Shown: in pieces, positions 24,381-37,443 of the stretch
How positions within the stretch are numbered: the first letter of the stretch is position 1
How the letters are laid out: each line of letters opens with the position of its first letter
Source: Zizania palustris
Taxonomy: Eukaryota; Streptophyta; Magnoliopsida; Poales; Poaceae
Direction of reading: 5' to 3'
Length of the DNA: 64,000 bases
Assembly (NCBI GenBank): GCA_019279435.1
Contig: JAAALK010000285.1
Coordinates: forward strand, 27,002,371 to 27,066,370
Notes under the pieces: model-generated
Seen by the model: only the letters and a program-made list of their open reading frames with translations
Database searches by the model: none
What the model was told of the DNA's origin: nothing
Made by a program: the position numbers and the translations under genes

Positions 24381-26187
24381 ACAAAGCCTCTCAACCCTTT
24401 GACTCGTGACACCGCATAGCGACTCCGAGCTCCAGCAAACCACTTCCGCTCTCGATCCCCTCGAGCCACCGGAATGCTTTTACTGGCCTCCCTCTCGCAA
24501 ACCCGGTCGTCACGCCGTCGCAGTCAGCCGTCCGTCCAAGTCTTGCTCCATCTCTTCGCGCACTCTTGAGATCTTCTCCAACTTCGCCCGGCCTACCTGA
24601 TCCTCCGGCATCAAGCTCCCCGCTCGACCCTCAATCACCAACCATCGACAGTGGGTCAGCATCTCCTCCCTGCACATATAAGACAAGCCAAAACAAAAAC
24701 GCGACTCACCGCCAAAACCTCGGCACACAACCAACCATTTTACATCGATCCCCTCGATGCACTCAACTGCTCTCAACCACTCAACCGCTCAGATGCTCAT
24801 CCTTGTCAATCACTCATCATCCAGACTGAAAACACCCTTGGTTTCTCACACCATCACCCTTTGCTGATCAAGGCAAGTCACCACCACAATTTTTGAGCAT
24901 ATTTAACCTAGTTTTATTTAAATATCGCTAAAACCCATAGGTTATAAATGCATAGTGAAATTGAAAGCCTTGCATTATAATTATTTAGATTCCTGACCAT
25001 GATGTGCAAACCCAAGCCAGGCTATTGAGCCTACACTCCTTGTCACCATAATAGTAGTATTATTAGATAGTGTCCAATGTATCGACACAACTGCTATAGG
25101 TTAAAAATTAGTCGTAGATATTTTGATTCTATTATTGAACCCCGAGATTTCTCTCACCCCTGGAATTCTATTGGATATGGAGTTTTGGTTAAGTATGTTA
25201 GCATGGTGGGTTCTGAGTGCAAGCGAGGGCATTGGTTAGTCACACCTGGGGCACTATAAGGAACGATTTGCGAGATCTGTTGCAATACACTTTTGTTCTA
25301 ACCACAAGTCTAATGGGTAAGTCCTAACTGGAGGTATGGGGTGTTCCAACTTGAAGCACCATTTGGAGAGGGGCAAGTAGCACCCGTGGGTGACTTGTAC
25401 CGATGTGGCACAAAAGGGGGCTCGATGTTGGTCCAGTGCACTGGCGCACCGATGAAACCTAGAGTGGTGTTATTGGGTTGGAGCATCTCATCTCATGCTA
25501 AAGGTTTTGTCATTAGTTCCCATGGTATGGGTCATCTCGACATGCTTTGGTGTGTACGGATGAGTGTGTGCCTTGTGGGTACAATAGTACACCTTTAATC
25601 AAAGTTTAAATCTTTTCAAAAAGCCGAGCCCATGGTCAAGGGCGGATTGCGTAACATCCCACAATTAGTTTACCTTTATGAGTATTGCATGATGGAATGG
25701 CATGTAAGCACTGTTGAGCGAGGAGGGCTGACTGTACTCCTTGAGTTAGAATATGTTGAATTATTCATGATTTATTATTCGATACAATTAGACTTGACTA
25801 CATTAAATGCTGCAACATAAAAATGTACTTTTCTACACTTTAAACCATTATTCCCCCCTTGTTTATTACCCTGTAGTACTATTGCATTCTAGGTGGCTTG
25901 TCAAGTACTTTTATACTCATACCCATTGAAAACACACTTCAGAGGCTGCATACTACGATGAGGATGGTATGGAGTAGCGACCTAGTCAAGGATGTGAGAC
26001 TGCAGAGATGTTCATCGCATAAGTTTCCTTTAATTAGTTTCTTTTATTTTTACACTTGTGTAATAATGTGGTCTGTGAACCACGAATGATTTTCGTATGT
26101 ACGATGTCGTGTGATGAACATCTTGTTATTATTTTTTTCTTTGGAAATTCAATAATGTCTGGAATTGCTAAATTCCAGGCGTTTATA

Positions 26188-29100
26188 GAGACGGCTTTCG
26201 TGCCTATGCTCCGGAGGATGGTGTTTGCTATGGTGGAGTTTCAGGTCATTCTGGATACATCTTTGGACCTCATCATCGTGACTTTAGGTAGAATAGAGGA
26301 TCGTGCTTTCAACCATGCTTTGGTCCAGACTCTTATGATTCCTTCTACTTTCCTACTTTTGAACAGATGGCTCGACACTGGTTAAGCTCTTTTGCTAAAC
26401 ATGGTGGCGGACCATTTGCTCCCTCTTATGACCATTGATTTTGTAGGATCGAGGCTTGGAGGACATATGGATCATGGATTCAGGATGCTCTAACCACATG
26501 ATGGGACATCACAAATGGTTCTCTAGCCTCACTTCCACGAGCTCCAAGGAGTGCATCACTTTCGGGAACAATGATCAAGGGAAGGTACACGGTTTTGGCT
26601 CAATTTGGATTTCTGAGCATTTCTCCTTGAAGCATGTTGCTTTGGTTGGAAATTTGGGCTTTAATTTGGTTTCTAATTCGCAACTTCTTGAGGAGGGCTC
26701 AGAAGTTTGTTTTAATTAGGGCATGTCTATTGTTCATTCTATATGATCTTTGGTTTGCTAGATCTTACAATTCGATAAGGTTTTTCGGATTGATTTCTCT
26801 AGTTATTTTGGCCCTTCTCACTGTTTGATTGTTGGATCCTCCTCTGTGTTCTTGAGGTGGTATGGGAGGTTAGGTCATATGTGCTTTGTCTACCAGTCAG
26901 ATTGAGTTCTATGGACCTCATTCGAGGATTGCCCAAGCTTAAGATTGAGAAGGATCTAGTTTCCCATACCTGTCATCATGGGAAGATGGTTTCCGCTTGT
27001 CACCCACCTATGACTTAGGTGATGACTTCGTACCCAGGAGAGCTGTTACACATAGATACTGTTGGTTCAGCTCGGGTACATTCAGTCGGTGGGAAGTGGT
27101 ATGCGCTTGTGATTGTTCACAATTTTTCTCGATTCTTATAGGTTTTCTTTTTAGAGTCTAAGGATGAAGCTTTTTAGTTTGTGCATGACATAATCCTAAA
27201 GCTGAAGAATGAGAACAATGTTTGGAATTGAGCAATTCACTTTGACAATGGTTCTGAGTTCAAGAATTGAGCACCAGTTTTTTGCCCCTTACAATACCAA
27301 ACAGAATAGCATTGTGGAACAAAAGAACCGCACATTGATCGAGATGGCCAAGATGATACTCGATTAGCATAGGACTCCTAGGTGCTTTCGGGCTAAAGCT
27401 ATGAACATAGTTTGCTATCTGGCCAACCATATTTTTCTTAGAGCTTACTTAGGTAAGTTTTCATATGAGTTGCGGTTTGGTAGACAACCGAAGGTGAGCC
27501 ACTAGCGAGTATTTGGCTACAAGTGATTTGTGCTCAAGAAGGGATGGCATTTAGACAAGTTTGAGTCTTGTTGCTGGGATGGAGTTTTTTCTTAGTTATG
27601 CTTTACATTCTCGAGGCTTTCGAGTTTGGAACCTCGACTCCCAGCAGCTTGTCGAGACATGTGAGGTTTCATTTGATGAGTCTATTCCTTCGCTTACTCC
27701 TTCTTTTGAGATTTCTAGTGATGATGAGCTTGGAGAGTCTATCTTCAAGGAAGATGATGACACTACCACTGTTGATGAAGGTGGGCCTTTTGCACAACTT
27801 ATAGACCGACACCTTCTGAGACTTTGACTAAGTACGAGGGAGGACCTCTGATCACTACTTCCACTTCGATCAAGCCCCCTCAGTCATGTCCAAAGGTGCC
27901 AGATGCTGACTCCAGTGAGGTGACATCTGATCATGAAGGATCCTGGGCAGTTCAGCATGATCACCCCTTAGAGCTGATCATCGGTGATCTCACTACGAGA
28001 TCTTTGTGTTCTTAGGATGGTTCACTTGTTGTATTTGTCGAGTCTTCTTTTGTTGCTACCTTTGATCCTAGATATGTTGCTCACGCTTTATCTAATGCAA
28101 ATTGGATAAATGCCATGCAAGAAGAGCTTGGAAATTTTGTTCGCAATCGGGTTTGGAAACTAGTTGAGCTGCCACCTGGATGCAACCCCATAAGCACTAA
28201 GTGGGTGTTTAGGAATAAGCAAGGTGAAGATGGGGTTGTGGTGCACAACAAAGCTTGATTAGTTGCACATGGTTTTTGCCATAAGGAGGGTATTGATTTT
28301 GAGGAGACTTTTGCCCCTGTTGCACGTGTTGAGTCCATTCGCATACTTTTGGCATTAACTGTTTCTAATGGTTTGATGCTTTTTCAAATGGATGTCAAGA
28401 GTGCTTTTCTGAATGAGTACATATAGAAGGAGGTCTATGTTAGGCAACCCCCCGCTTTTGAAAACCCTAAGTTTCCTTGACATGTTTTCAAATTGCAGAA
28501 AGCTTTATATCGTCTAAAGAAAGCCCCTAGGGCTTGATATGATTGTTTAAAACAGTTTTTTTGGGGAATAGCTTTGTCTTGGTGTTTTTTGACAAAACTA
28601 TTTTCTTGCTCAGAGTTGGCTCTGATTTATTGATTGCTCAGATTTACGTGGATGACATTATTTTTGGTGGTTCTACTAATGAGTTTGTGTCCAAGTTTTT
28701 TGAGAAGATGCACAACGAGTTCGAGATGAGCCTCATGAGTGAGCTCAAGTACTTCTTAGGGCTCCAGATCAAGCAGACTAAGGATGTCATCTTCATCCAC
28801 TAGATCAAGTACACGCGATACATGCCAAAGAAGTTTGACTTGGTGGAGAGCTAAAGCCTTTGATGACTCCCATGGGCACATCTGGGGGCCTGGACAAGGA
28901 CGAGAGCGACATCAAGGTCAACGAGAAGAGAGTATCGAGGGATGATCGGATCACTCCTATACTTGACTATGATGAGACCAGACGTTTAGTTCTCCATGGG
29001 ATTGTGTGCGCGCTTTCAGTCTTCACCACGCACATCTCATCGGTAAGTTGTCAAGCACATTTTCATCTACCTTACCTATGTGCCCGATCTCGGTCTTTAC

Positions 29101-29564
29101 TATTCAACATCATCCTCTCTTGAGTTATCTGGATTTTCTGACACTGATTTTGGTGGGTGCTAGCTGGATCGCAAGTCGACTTTCGGTATTTGCCAGTTTC
29201 TTGGTTTTCGCTTGTCTCTTGGTCTTCTCGGAAATAATCTGGAGTTGCACTTTCTAGCACAGAGGCTGAGTACGTAGGTGCTGCTCGCTGCTGCTCATAG
29301 TTGGTTTGGATGATTTCCACTTTGAAAGATTTTGGGTTGTCTTTCCCGGCTAGAGTGCATTTGTTTTGTGATAGCACCGGCTCAATTAGTGTAGGGAAAA
29401 ACACATGTCTTCATTCAAAAACCAAACATATTGATGTACGCTTTCACTTCTTGAGGGATCAATATGAGAAAGGTGTCGTTGACCTTGTTCATGTTGATAC
29501 CCATTGTAAGTTGGCAAACATTCTGACTAAACCCCTAAATCAGTCTACGTTAGAGTGTTTGTGA
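26188..29564 (+). pseudogene. Element E gag end and pol, degenerate
   Basis: Protease is open at 26456-26719 with WIMDSGCSNHM, so the DSGC box is intact. GAG-pre-integrase and integrase follow with deletions and stops (about 26850-27560). The linker is open at 27561-27827 and RT begins near 28200. The box QIYVDDIIFGG is intact in 28543-28803. RNase H and the C-terminus (KTKHIDVRFHFLRDQYEKGV, LANILTKPLNQS) end at TGA 29564. It aligns segment by segment with element A pol; the intact DSGC and YVDD boxes are islands in a broken frame. Confidence 0.85.
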
Positions 29565-30261
29565 GGGTATTTGGGAGTTGTGTATAGGATATTTTTGAGT
29601 TTTCTTGCTTTCTACTTTACTCTTTTATTGGAGTCTTTTTGTGTGAGTTCATATTATGCATATTCATATATCACACTTTGAGCTTGCTTCTGTTATGTGA
29701 TTGAACTGCTTTACTCATTCTTGCTAATATATGCTTTTGAATACCTATCGATGATCATGTTTTGTTTCAGTTCACGTGATATATCTGATATCTGTCATAT
29801 GCATTGCTTTTATGCTTTAAAATTGAAAAATGATCACCATTGATCCTAGTAACTAGCATGTGTAGGCTGAATGCTTTTGCTATCTTTTACATGCTTGGTA
29901 GCTAAGTCCTTTATTTAGATGCAGATATGCAACTTGGACAACTATATGCTTTAACATGGAAAGTATGCTATAAAATGATAAAAATCGTAAAAATGAAAAA
30001 TATATGCTTTCTATGCTTAAGTGAAAAGATCAAGGTGGATTTGCCATGTCCCATTGCATTATTCTAGACTCCTTACCATAGCACTTTGGTATGAACTAGT
30101 ACATTGTAATGTATACCAAGAACAATGTCTTGAGCTTCTGATGGTCTTGTTCTAGCCTAGGCTTGACTTGGTCAGTTAGCATAAGGTTAACATGCAAATA
30201 ACCTCTAGCACAAATGAAAAAGGAAAGAAAAAGACTGGAAATTAAAAAGATAACAAGTTTG
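29565..30261 (+). other. Element E 3' non-coding region, first part
   Basis: AT-rich, non-coding, clearly homologous to the same region of element A (about 15794-16470). Interrupted at 30261 by element F. Confidence 0.8.
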
Positions 30262-31129
30262 TGATGGAGGACGGGGGGTGCTCGATCTTCCGTCAGGTGG
30301 GGGATAAACAATGATTTGTGGAGAACTCGACATTGATGACCCGGCTTCCGATCCACGAGACCAGCCCTTGCAATTGCTACACCACTACTCCATTGGTTAT
30401 CAACCAAGAACAGACTTATTGACCTCACCAAGATGGCTAATCCTTGCCTGCGAATCGAAGAACACAAGCAAGAACGCAGAAATACAATTGAATTGAAATT
30501 CAATTGGACTATGCGAGTTGGGGTTCACTTACAAATCCGGCAAAGTGGCGGCTATCAAAGCAACTTGTAAACTAAACCCAAAAACTCTAGATGGTTGTAG
30601 AAATACCTTATATAGTAGTTTGGGACAACGCACCCCTAATGGGCTCAACTCGATACATGGCCCAAAGGCCCAAGACAGATTCTGGACTCTATCTTGTTTT
30701 GACGATTCACATTGCTCTAGAAGGAATTTTGAGGTGAAACCGGTGGCATTGGAAAGGTTCTAAAGTTATATTTCCATGGCCGGGTGGAATATTGAAAGTG
30801 GAGTTTGTATGCGGCCTGGGAGATGATTTTAGTACATGCTGCTCCTGGAATCCGAATTGGACACGAATTGTAGTTGGATTGGATTCTCAAATCGGCTTAG
30901 ACGTCCTTCCTGGTGCTTCTCCAACTCTTTGCTTATCTCCAAGTGATTTTCATCATCTCCATTATTCCTAACAATAATAATAATATTAGGTAGCAATTTA
31001 TTCCCAAGATAATATAATAAGGTACTTAGAAATGAGTTGACCTGGAGATTTAATCGCCATGCTCGAACTCGAATAATTGGATCTTGGTACTCATGTATGG
31101 TTGTATTATTGGTAGGGATGTCCTCATCA
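30262..31129 (-). repeat. Element F 3' LTR
   Basis: 868 bp, related to the 913-bp LTR of element B in reverse orientation, with matching ends and a shared GGTTGATAACCAA-type segment near 30395-30410. Confidence 0.8.
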
Positions 31130-31681
31130 TCATCCCCTACTTGATTTTAAGTCATCCTCGACTCAAACTCTATTGGTCCCCAATCAACTTCTATGATAAT
31201 ACAAGAGTTCCATAGACATGCATCTCTTCTATTGATCCAAGAAAGTATTTCTAAAATTGAAAATGAACGGATCTCATGGTGTAACATGTGAGGTTCAAAT
31301 ATATAAAAATTAAATCTAAAATAGAAAGCATGCACCTTAACTTGTTTCCTTACAATTATAATCCTATCCCAACTGGTGTGTTCTCATTATTCTCCCCCTC
31401 TTGAAATAAAGTCGTCCTTGACTCATACTCATTTTTTGTCCCATGGTTGCTTTCAATTATGCAACGTTAAATGTGGAACTATCCCAAAACTTGGGAGGCA
31501 AGACAAGTTTATAGTTATGTAACTCAACAGAATATAAAAACTCGGGAGGTATATGAAATTTAGAGTTATGTAGCTCAATATGAGATAAATACTTAGTGAT
31601 AACAAGAGCCAAAGTATAAACTATATTAGTAAGATAATAAGAAGCAATTTCACAAATCATAGCATATCACACATCTTGATT

Positions 31682-31950
31682 ATTGTAGTTTAATTGGTTT
31701 CTCAAATTGGCTTCGACATCCTCCCTGGTGCTTTTCCAACTCTTTGCTTATCTCCGAGTGATTTTTATCATCTCCATGGTTCCTAACAATAATAATAATA
31801 ATAATATTAGGTTGTAATTTATTCCCAAGATAATATAATAAAGTACTTAGAAACGATTTGATCTAGAGATTTAATCATGGTGCTCGAACTCGAATAGTTG
31901 GATCTTAGTATTCATGTATGGTTGTATCATTGGTAGGGACGTCCTCATCA
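31682..31950 (-). repeat. Element F truncated 5' LTR
   Basis: Repeats about 30869-31129 with diverged copies of the same AATAATAAT run and CTCGAACTCGAATA segment. Only about 270 bp of the LTR is kept. Confidence 0.8.
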
Positions 31951-31955
31951 GTTTG

Positions 31956-32348
31956 CTGAAGCTCTGAGTTTTTGGATCATGCCTATCTTGATATATACTA
32001 GCTAGCTTCTGCACTTCATGCATTACCTTGCCTGTTAACTAGAAAATTTGGTGATGCTTTTGTTTGCAAAATCAGAAAATACGTGCTAATGATTCTCTTT
32101 GGATATATTCTATTGCATGATTGCATTGATCATGCCATGTGTCTTAGATAATATTTTTTTCTATACTTGCTACATGTTGTAATTGCAGTTAATCATATCT
32201 AAGAAGCATGCTTTTTATACTCCACTTCCACCCGAATTGCATTCATTGTATATTTTGAGGGGCAGCTGCATTTCAGGGCGAGTTTGAGTCATGTCTCTTT
32301 CGAGTGCATTTAGTCTCACTTGATGAGTCCAGTTGTCAACAAGGGGGA
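31956..32348 (+). other. Element E 3' non-coding region, second part
   Basis: Continues homology with element A (about 16470-16855) after F, ending in the tract CAACAAGGGGGA, where solo LTR G is inserted. Confidence 0.75.
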
Positions 32349-35300
32349 TGTGGGATCGGATTTGGCGACTAAAGGGGGGGTCAATAGGCGCCTCGACAAC
32401 TTATTTTGAAAATGATGGCATGTCTAGAACACCCCAACACACCTCTAAACTTACACAAACCAAAAGTGTGACTTACAAATAAACTCAGAACAGAATTTAG
32501 ACTCAAACAAAGTTTTTTGTATAAATCGGAGTTTGATTGGTCGATTCACACTATTAGCAACTGAAACTCTGAAATTTAGAGTATATTTCGGCAACTCAAT
32601 TGTCGACAGAGAAATGTCGATAGTTGAAACACCAACAATGTTGAGAGAATAAGAATTTCAGAAGAATCGATAAAAACTGAATTCAAATAGTTTGTGATAT
32701 AACATTGAGTATTCAATCACAACAATCAACATACAAGCTTGAACATTCAGTCTTGATTACTCATTTCACTTGAATCAACAAGTAAACATTCAGATTTGAT
32801 TAAGTACACTCAATTTGAGGGTTGCTACAGATAAGCCATATTGAAGACTGATTACTCTATAACTAACTAATCACTCACTTGACATCAATCTACCTGAATT
32901 CAGAACCATTATCTCAGACTGAAAGCATCAAGCAAAAAATATTCAAAGCCTTCATCAAATTCCAAATTCAGTGATTTCAGCACTGAATGAATGTACTGAA
33001 AATTTAGATCAGGAACTGTTTCAGTACAAGCAGAATGCTAGTGATAATACTAGACATTCAATCAAAAGTAATGTAAGAACTTGTCAACTGCAGCAGAGAT
33101 AGACTGGCCCTGTGAATATACTGAAATCAGTGAAGAAAACTGAAATTGATTCTGTTTTTGAGTTACTGTTTCACTTTTACCACAAACAGCTCAAAACACA
33201 AATTTATCAAGACTTGTGTTGTAGCTTTTGATTACAGAACTTGGAGCTATTCTTAAAATTCCAATTCTGAACTCAATCACAAGTGCAATAAGAATATTTT
33301 TAGTTTCAGTGAAGTTTGAATTGTAAATTTCAGAAACTGACCAAATTTCAGAATGCACTATGTTGTTTCAGACAAGAACCAATTTAGAATTTCCTTCAAA
33401 TCAACCAGTTAAAGAAGTAACAGGGCTATCACAGTGTTCTCAGATAACTTGACTTCTTATGACTGATCTATCAATAAAAATGAACTGAAGCTTTTGGCCA
33501 AAATCAGACAAAACTTGTGAAGTTCATGTTATACAGTAACTGTTCATGAACCAAAAAACTGAACTTCTGCAAAAACTTTTTCAGATCAGAACTTCAGTAC
33601 TACAATTGATAAAACCTGGTGTGAGACACTTTGTTCAGTAGAAAAGCAGAAATGATCAAGAGACAAGAGCTGCAGTACAAACACAAATTATTTTTAGATA
33701 ACCTTTTGACAGTGATTTGGATGATTATGACCAGAATCACAAAGATCACTATAGAAAGCTTAGCAGTCTAGAAACTAGTCTGAATCATAAACTTAAATGG
33801 AATCAAAACTCAGCAGTGAATTTGGTAGACTTCAAACCAGAAACAGTGCTGAAAGTTCTCAAAATCAAAACAGATCTGTTCATAGTTTTGATTTTATGAT
33901 AAAACTAATTCTTAGCCTTGTAAGATGATAAAAACAGTGACAAAACTTACCATGTACTATTCAAGATAGATGCTGCATCACACAAAATATAAACTGAAAA
34001 GAAGTATGAAGCAAAACCATTTTCTCAGCAAAGATTAGAACTAGCAGAGAAGGAACACCAGGAAGAAAATGAAATAGAAATAAACCAGGCATGTTCTTTG
34101 CACACCATAGATCATCTAGCACATGGCTTCAGCAGTGTAAAGCTATACTCAAACAGAAGAAATAAACTTCAGAAACTGAAACTATGACATGGTTTAACAG
34201 GAGCAAATTTCTGGCAGAATGTTGTGCTAAAAAGTGATCAAATCAGAACAGATTTGTTCACAGTTTTGATCTAATAATAGAACCAATTCAAAACCTTGTA
34301 AGATGATAAAGAACTATGATAGATCATCGCAAAACAACCAGAAATTGAGAGCTACACAAAATCTGTTGATTCACAAATTATGGCGGCGCTGTATCATATC
34401 AAACGAAGAACACAAAGCACTAGCCGATGTACACAGCAAAACAGGCAAAAGGAATAGTGAAGAGGGAAAACAACAGGACAATGAATAGTAGAGGGACTAG
34501 GCTGAATTAATTGCAAGAAAGCACACCTTTCTAGGTTGAATGATAAGAAATTTCACCCTTGAACAACACACCAAATGGAAAGAAAATTTATGGTTCTAAT
34601 TAAAGTGGGCAGCCCTAACCCTTGGGCATGGAGGCCTTTAAATAGGCTCACCTAGGGTTAAAGTTGGTAGTATTTACCCTAATGCCATGGTGTATTTTCA
34701 GAATTATAAATTCTGAAAAATACACAAGTTTTGACTCTAATTTATTACAACTTTTACCCTATACTTTTAATATATTTTTAGAATTTTGCCAATTCCAAAA
34801 AATACTAAAAGTTTACACTTAATCTAAATTACTAAATGAAAATAAACTCCAAATTATTGGAATTTAAAAACATTTAGAGATGAGACGGTTTTCAGCAAAA
34901 ACCGACAAAGCCTCCTGGATTGCCAACATATGACGCCAATCCGCGAACTCGACCGCCAGCAAGTCTCTCCCGCTCTCGATCCCCTCGAGCCACCTGAGCA
35001 CTTGCATTGGCCTCCCTTTCGCTGTCTTGATCGTCACTCTGTCCCGACCATCCACCCATCCATGTCTTGCTTTATCTCCTCGTGCACTCTTAAGATCATC
35101 TCCAACTTCACACGGCATCCTTTATCCTATGGCATCAAGCTCCCTGCTTAACCCTTGATCACCCGCTGCTGACAGTTGGTTAGCATCTCCACTGCACCCT
35201 GCACACATGAGACAAGGCAAAACATGAAACTTGACACACACCAATCACCTCGACATAATCCATATCCATACATCGATCCCATCGATGCATGCACACCACC

Positions 35301-35399
35301 ACTAACTCATCTCACTAGATCGACACTCAATCTTGTCAATCACTCATCATATAAACAAAAACCATAGTGGGACCTCACTTGGTTTCATAAGGGAGAAAT
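32349..35399 (-). mobile_element. Solo LTR G (Sirevirus-type, inverted) in element E
   Basis: About 3.05 kb beginning TGTGGGATCGG, like solo LTR D, and ending near GGTTTCATA. It is inserted in a PPT-like tract of E; flanks GGGGA (32344-32348) and AGGGA (35400-35404) look like a TSD with one mismatch. There is no internal region. The U3 part (34886-35390) matches D and M closely. The right end is degenerate, so that boundary is approximate. Confidence 0.78.
33861..34308. repeat. Direct repeat pair inside solo LTR G
   Basis: A segment of about 70 bp at 33861-33931 recurs at 34236-34308 (shared CAAAACAGAT, TGTTCA, AGTTTTGAT and CCTTGTAAGATGATAAA). Diverged copies about 375 bp apart. Confidence 0.7.
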
Positions 35400-35742
35400 T
35401 TTGGGTTACTTGATCTTTTAGAAGTGTTTAGGGGGAGTTTTGGCTTTCTCTGGGATTTGTTTCAGGGGGAGTTTTAGTCTCTTTTGCCTTTACTCTTTGG
35501 ATATCCTTGTTGATAATTCAGAGATTGCACTCATTTGAGTTGTGTTTTTAAAATCTTTGTTGATTTGTTTTCTATTTAACCATAATGACTTTTTTCTAGC
35601 TTTTGTTTGGCTTTTGGTCCTTAAGGTTAAACATTTTATTTTATTTACATCTTTCTATTTTCCTGTGTTTTATTTTCATGTTTCCACATGTGTTCACAAG
35701 TTCTAAAGTGTTGATGAAGAAAGTGTTGACAATGCACTCATT
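35400..35742 (+). other. Element E 3' non-coding region, last part
   Basis: Continues homology with element A 16860-17186 and includes PPT-like tracts (TTAGGGGGAG near 35427, CAGGGGGAG near 35463). Confidence 0.75.
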
Positions 35743-35753
35743 AAGGGAGAGAT
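35743..35753 (+). other. Polypurine tract of element E
   Basis: AAGGGAGAGAT adjoining the 3' LTR. Confidence 0.8.
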
Positions 35754-37143
35754 TGAGGAGCCATGTTGAAGATCATGGACCTCAAGGCTCTATTGACCAG
35801 GTTTTACTTAGGTAAACCGATGGCAAGAGATTATCAGGCTGAGGGAGCCGCGGAATCGGGCATGCCTAATTCGGGTACATGATATTAAGACAGTGGATGC
35901 TTTGTCAGTTTTAGCGCAAAAACCGACGCCCAATCTAGACCGTCGATCAAATATCTGACAGTCCTGAAGTGAAGCCGTAGCTGCTACGAAAGCTCCACGC
36001 CAGGACAAGTTATCTTTAGATAGGATTTTACTATTTTTCCCATTAGGCCCATTGTTTTAATTGTGCGTCAGTATGTATTTTACCCTATGGGTATTTGCGT
36101 CATTTCTAGTTTTGAACTGTATATAAAAGACCACGTATACCCTAAGGTTTCACTAACTCATTCAATTGAACAATCTGATTTCACCTTTTCTTTGGTCCTT
36201 CTTATTCCCAAACAAGACGACTTTTCTCTTTCGAAAAACAACGCCGTCGATCTCTGTTTACCTCACTACCATAGGTTTTTATTGGTATTGTACTAGACTT
36301 TGGTTTTATTTGGGATTTCTTGTTCGCTGTCACGCGGGGACTGGTTCGGTCTCCTGTTCTTCGCTACGAGCGCGGCAACACGCACCGACTTGCTTCACAG
36401 GGTGCACGGCAGGACCCAACGACTTGCTTCGCTAGTGCAGGCGTCCACCCGCAGGATGCTGCGACTGCTACAGCGAATTCAACTAGACAACAGGAAGCAC
36501 TTTGAGCATTCACACAGTCGTGCACACCACAGGAGTGACGTTTCTTGGTCTCGGAAGGAAATCTTCCTTGTTCAGGTGATTTGTTCCTACAGATCTTACA
36601 ACAATTGTTTATTACCTTGGTATTTGTGCACAAACATCACTTACCAAGTTTTCAAGCATTTATAATATTCAGTAAATTTTGCAAGAATATTTTGTGCTAT
36701 TTATGAGTTTGATGCCTACCGAGTGTTTGATAAATTGTTCATGATACTTTGTGCATGTCAAGAACTTGATCAAATGCTTGTGAACCTTGGATGATTGCTA
36801 AGAAATTGATCATGTTACCGCTTGCCTATGAATGTGTCCTTGAATTGTATTGTTTGATCTGTTAGTAAATTTAATTTGCCTCTAAACAATGCGGTAGTGT
36901 CTTTTCATTTAGGACACTTGTTGTTTTAGGCTAGATTATTTTTAGTGCTTTTGATCTCTCAGACTATCACTTCATATCATATCTGACAGAAGAGTGATAG
37001 CACTAGGCTTTTATCTATGATTTTAGTCTGAGTTTTTTGGATATCTCTTGAGGAGCATTGGGTGTTGGGAGTAGGCCATCGATTCAAAAGAATTGATCGA
37101 GGCACCCATTCACCCCCCTTTGGTCGCTACTCTCGATCCTATA
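35754..37143 (+). repeat. Element E 3' LTR
   Basis: 1390 bp, TGAGGAGCCATG to CCTATA (the end is mutated from CCTACA). Same family as the LTRs of A. A decayed U3 palindrome lies at 35904-35927. Confidence 0.85.
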
Positions 37144-37443
37144 GGTGACCCGTCGCCCTTGCCCGCGCTGTCGATTCCGCCTCTGCGGTGGCCACCCAAG
37201 CTACTAGACCGACCATGTCTCCTCATGTGCCCCTTGCTGGGACATATATCCCTCCACTTCTGATCTCCTCCTCCTGTCCCTGCTCCTCTCCTTTACCTAG
37301 CTAGGGCAAAACTAGAGTAAATCACCACGAAATCCCCCACACACCCCAAAACACAAAGTAACAATTGACAACAAAACCCTAACCCAAAATCTAGTGACAA
37401 ACTAATAGGCAGAAGCACCAATGCAGGGCAACCCTGGGATCAA

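Larger units (their letters stand above)
22492..24848 (-). mobile_element. Solo LTR D (Sirevirus-type, inverted) in the LTR of element C
   Basis: 2357 bp starting TGTGGGATCGG and ending GGTTTCTCA, the reverse complement of an LTR that begins TGAGAAACC. The TSD CACCA is at 22487-22491 and 24849-24853, and host LTR sequence is continuous across the site. There is no internal region, so it is a solo LTR made by LTR-LTR recombination. Its U3 resembles solo LTR G and segment M. Confidence 0.9.
20813..26187 (+). repeat. Element C 3' LTR, split by solo LTR D
   Basis: Begins TATAACAGCCC right after the PPT (the usual TG appears mutated to TA) and continues to about 26187, where sequence homologous to copia gag (element E) begins. 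Without D and its duplicated TSD it is about 3.0 kb, usual for Tekay/Del LTRs. It includes a GC-rich, CpG-rich block (21080-21900), a TATA box at 21555, and an 8-bp perfect inverted repeat (26159-26178) near its end. The right boundary is inferred from loss of homology and is good to a few bases. Short ORFs inside are not genes. Confidence 0.75.
30262..31950 (-). mobile_element. Element F: internally deleted CRM-like gypsy element (inverted)
   Basis: Flanked by the TSD GTTTG (30257-30261 and 31951-31955). Read on the minus strand it has the start of a 5' LTR (31950 to about 31682), a 0.55-kb internal remnant with two PPT-like purine tracts (31391-31403 and 31130-31141 on the minus strand), and a full 3' LTR (31129 to 30262, 868 bp). 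LTR starts (TGATGAGGACGTCC and TGATGAGGACATCC) match element B. PBS, gag and pol are gone, so it is a deletion derivative, not a simple solo LTR. Confidence 0.82.
26188..37143 (+). mobile_element. Element E: Ty1/copia Sirevirus-type retrotransposon, right part only
   Basis: Old copy related to element A. The visible part starts in late gag next to the LTR of C and runs through protease, integrase, RT and RNase H, then 3' non-coding region and 3' LTR (35754-37143). F (30262-31950) and G (32349-~35399) are inserted in its 3' region. C appears to be inserted in E, so the gag side and 5' LTR of E should lie left of the window. Numerous stops and frameshifts. Confidence 0.85.

Noticed and set aside
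34864..35367. ORFs around the U3 of solo LTR G as a conserved gene (similar frames at 24406-24829 and 61289-61938)
   Set aside because: Similarity between the three places is LTR homology; frames differ in stops and length.
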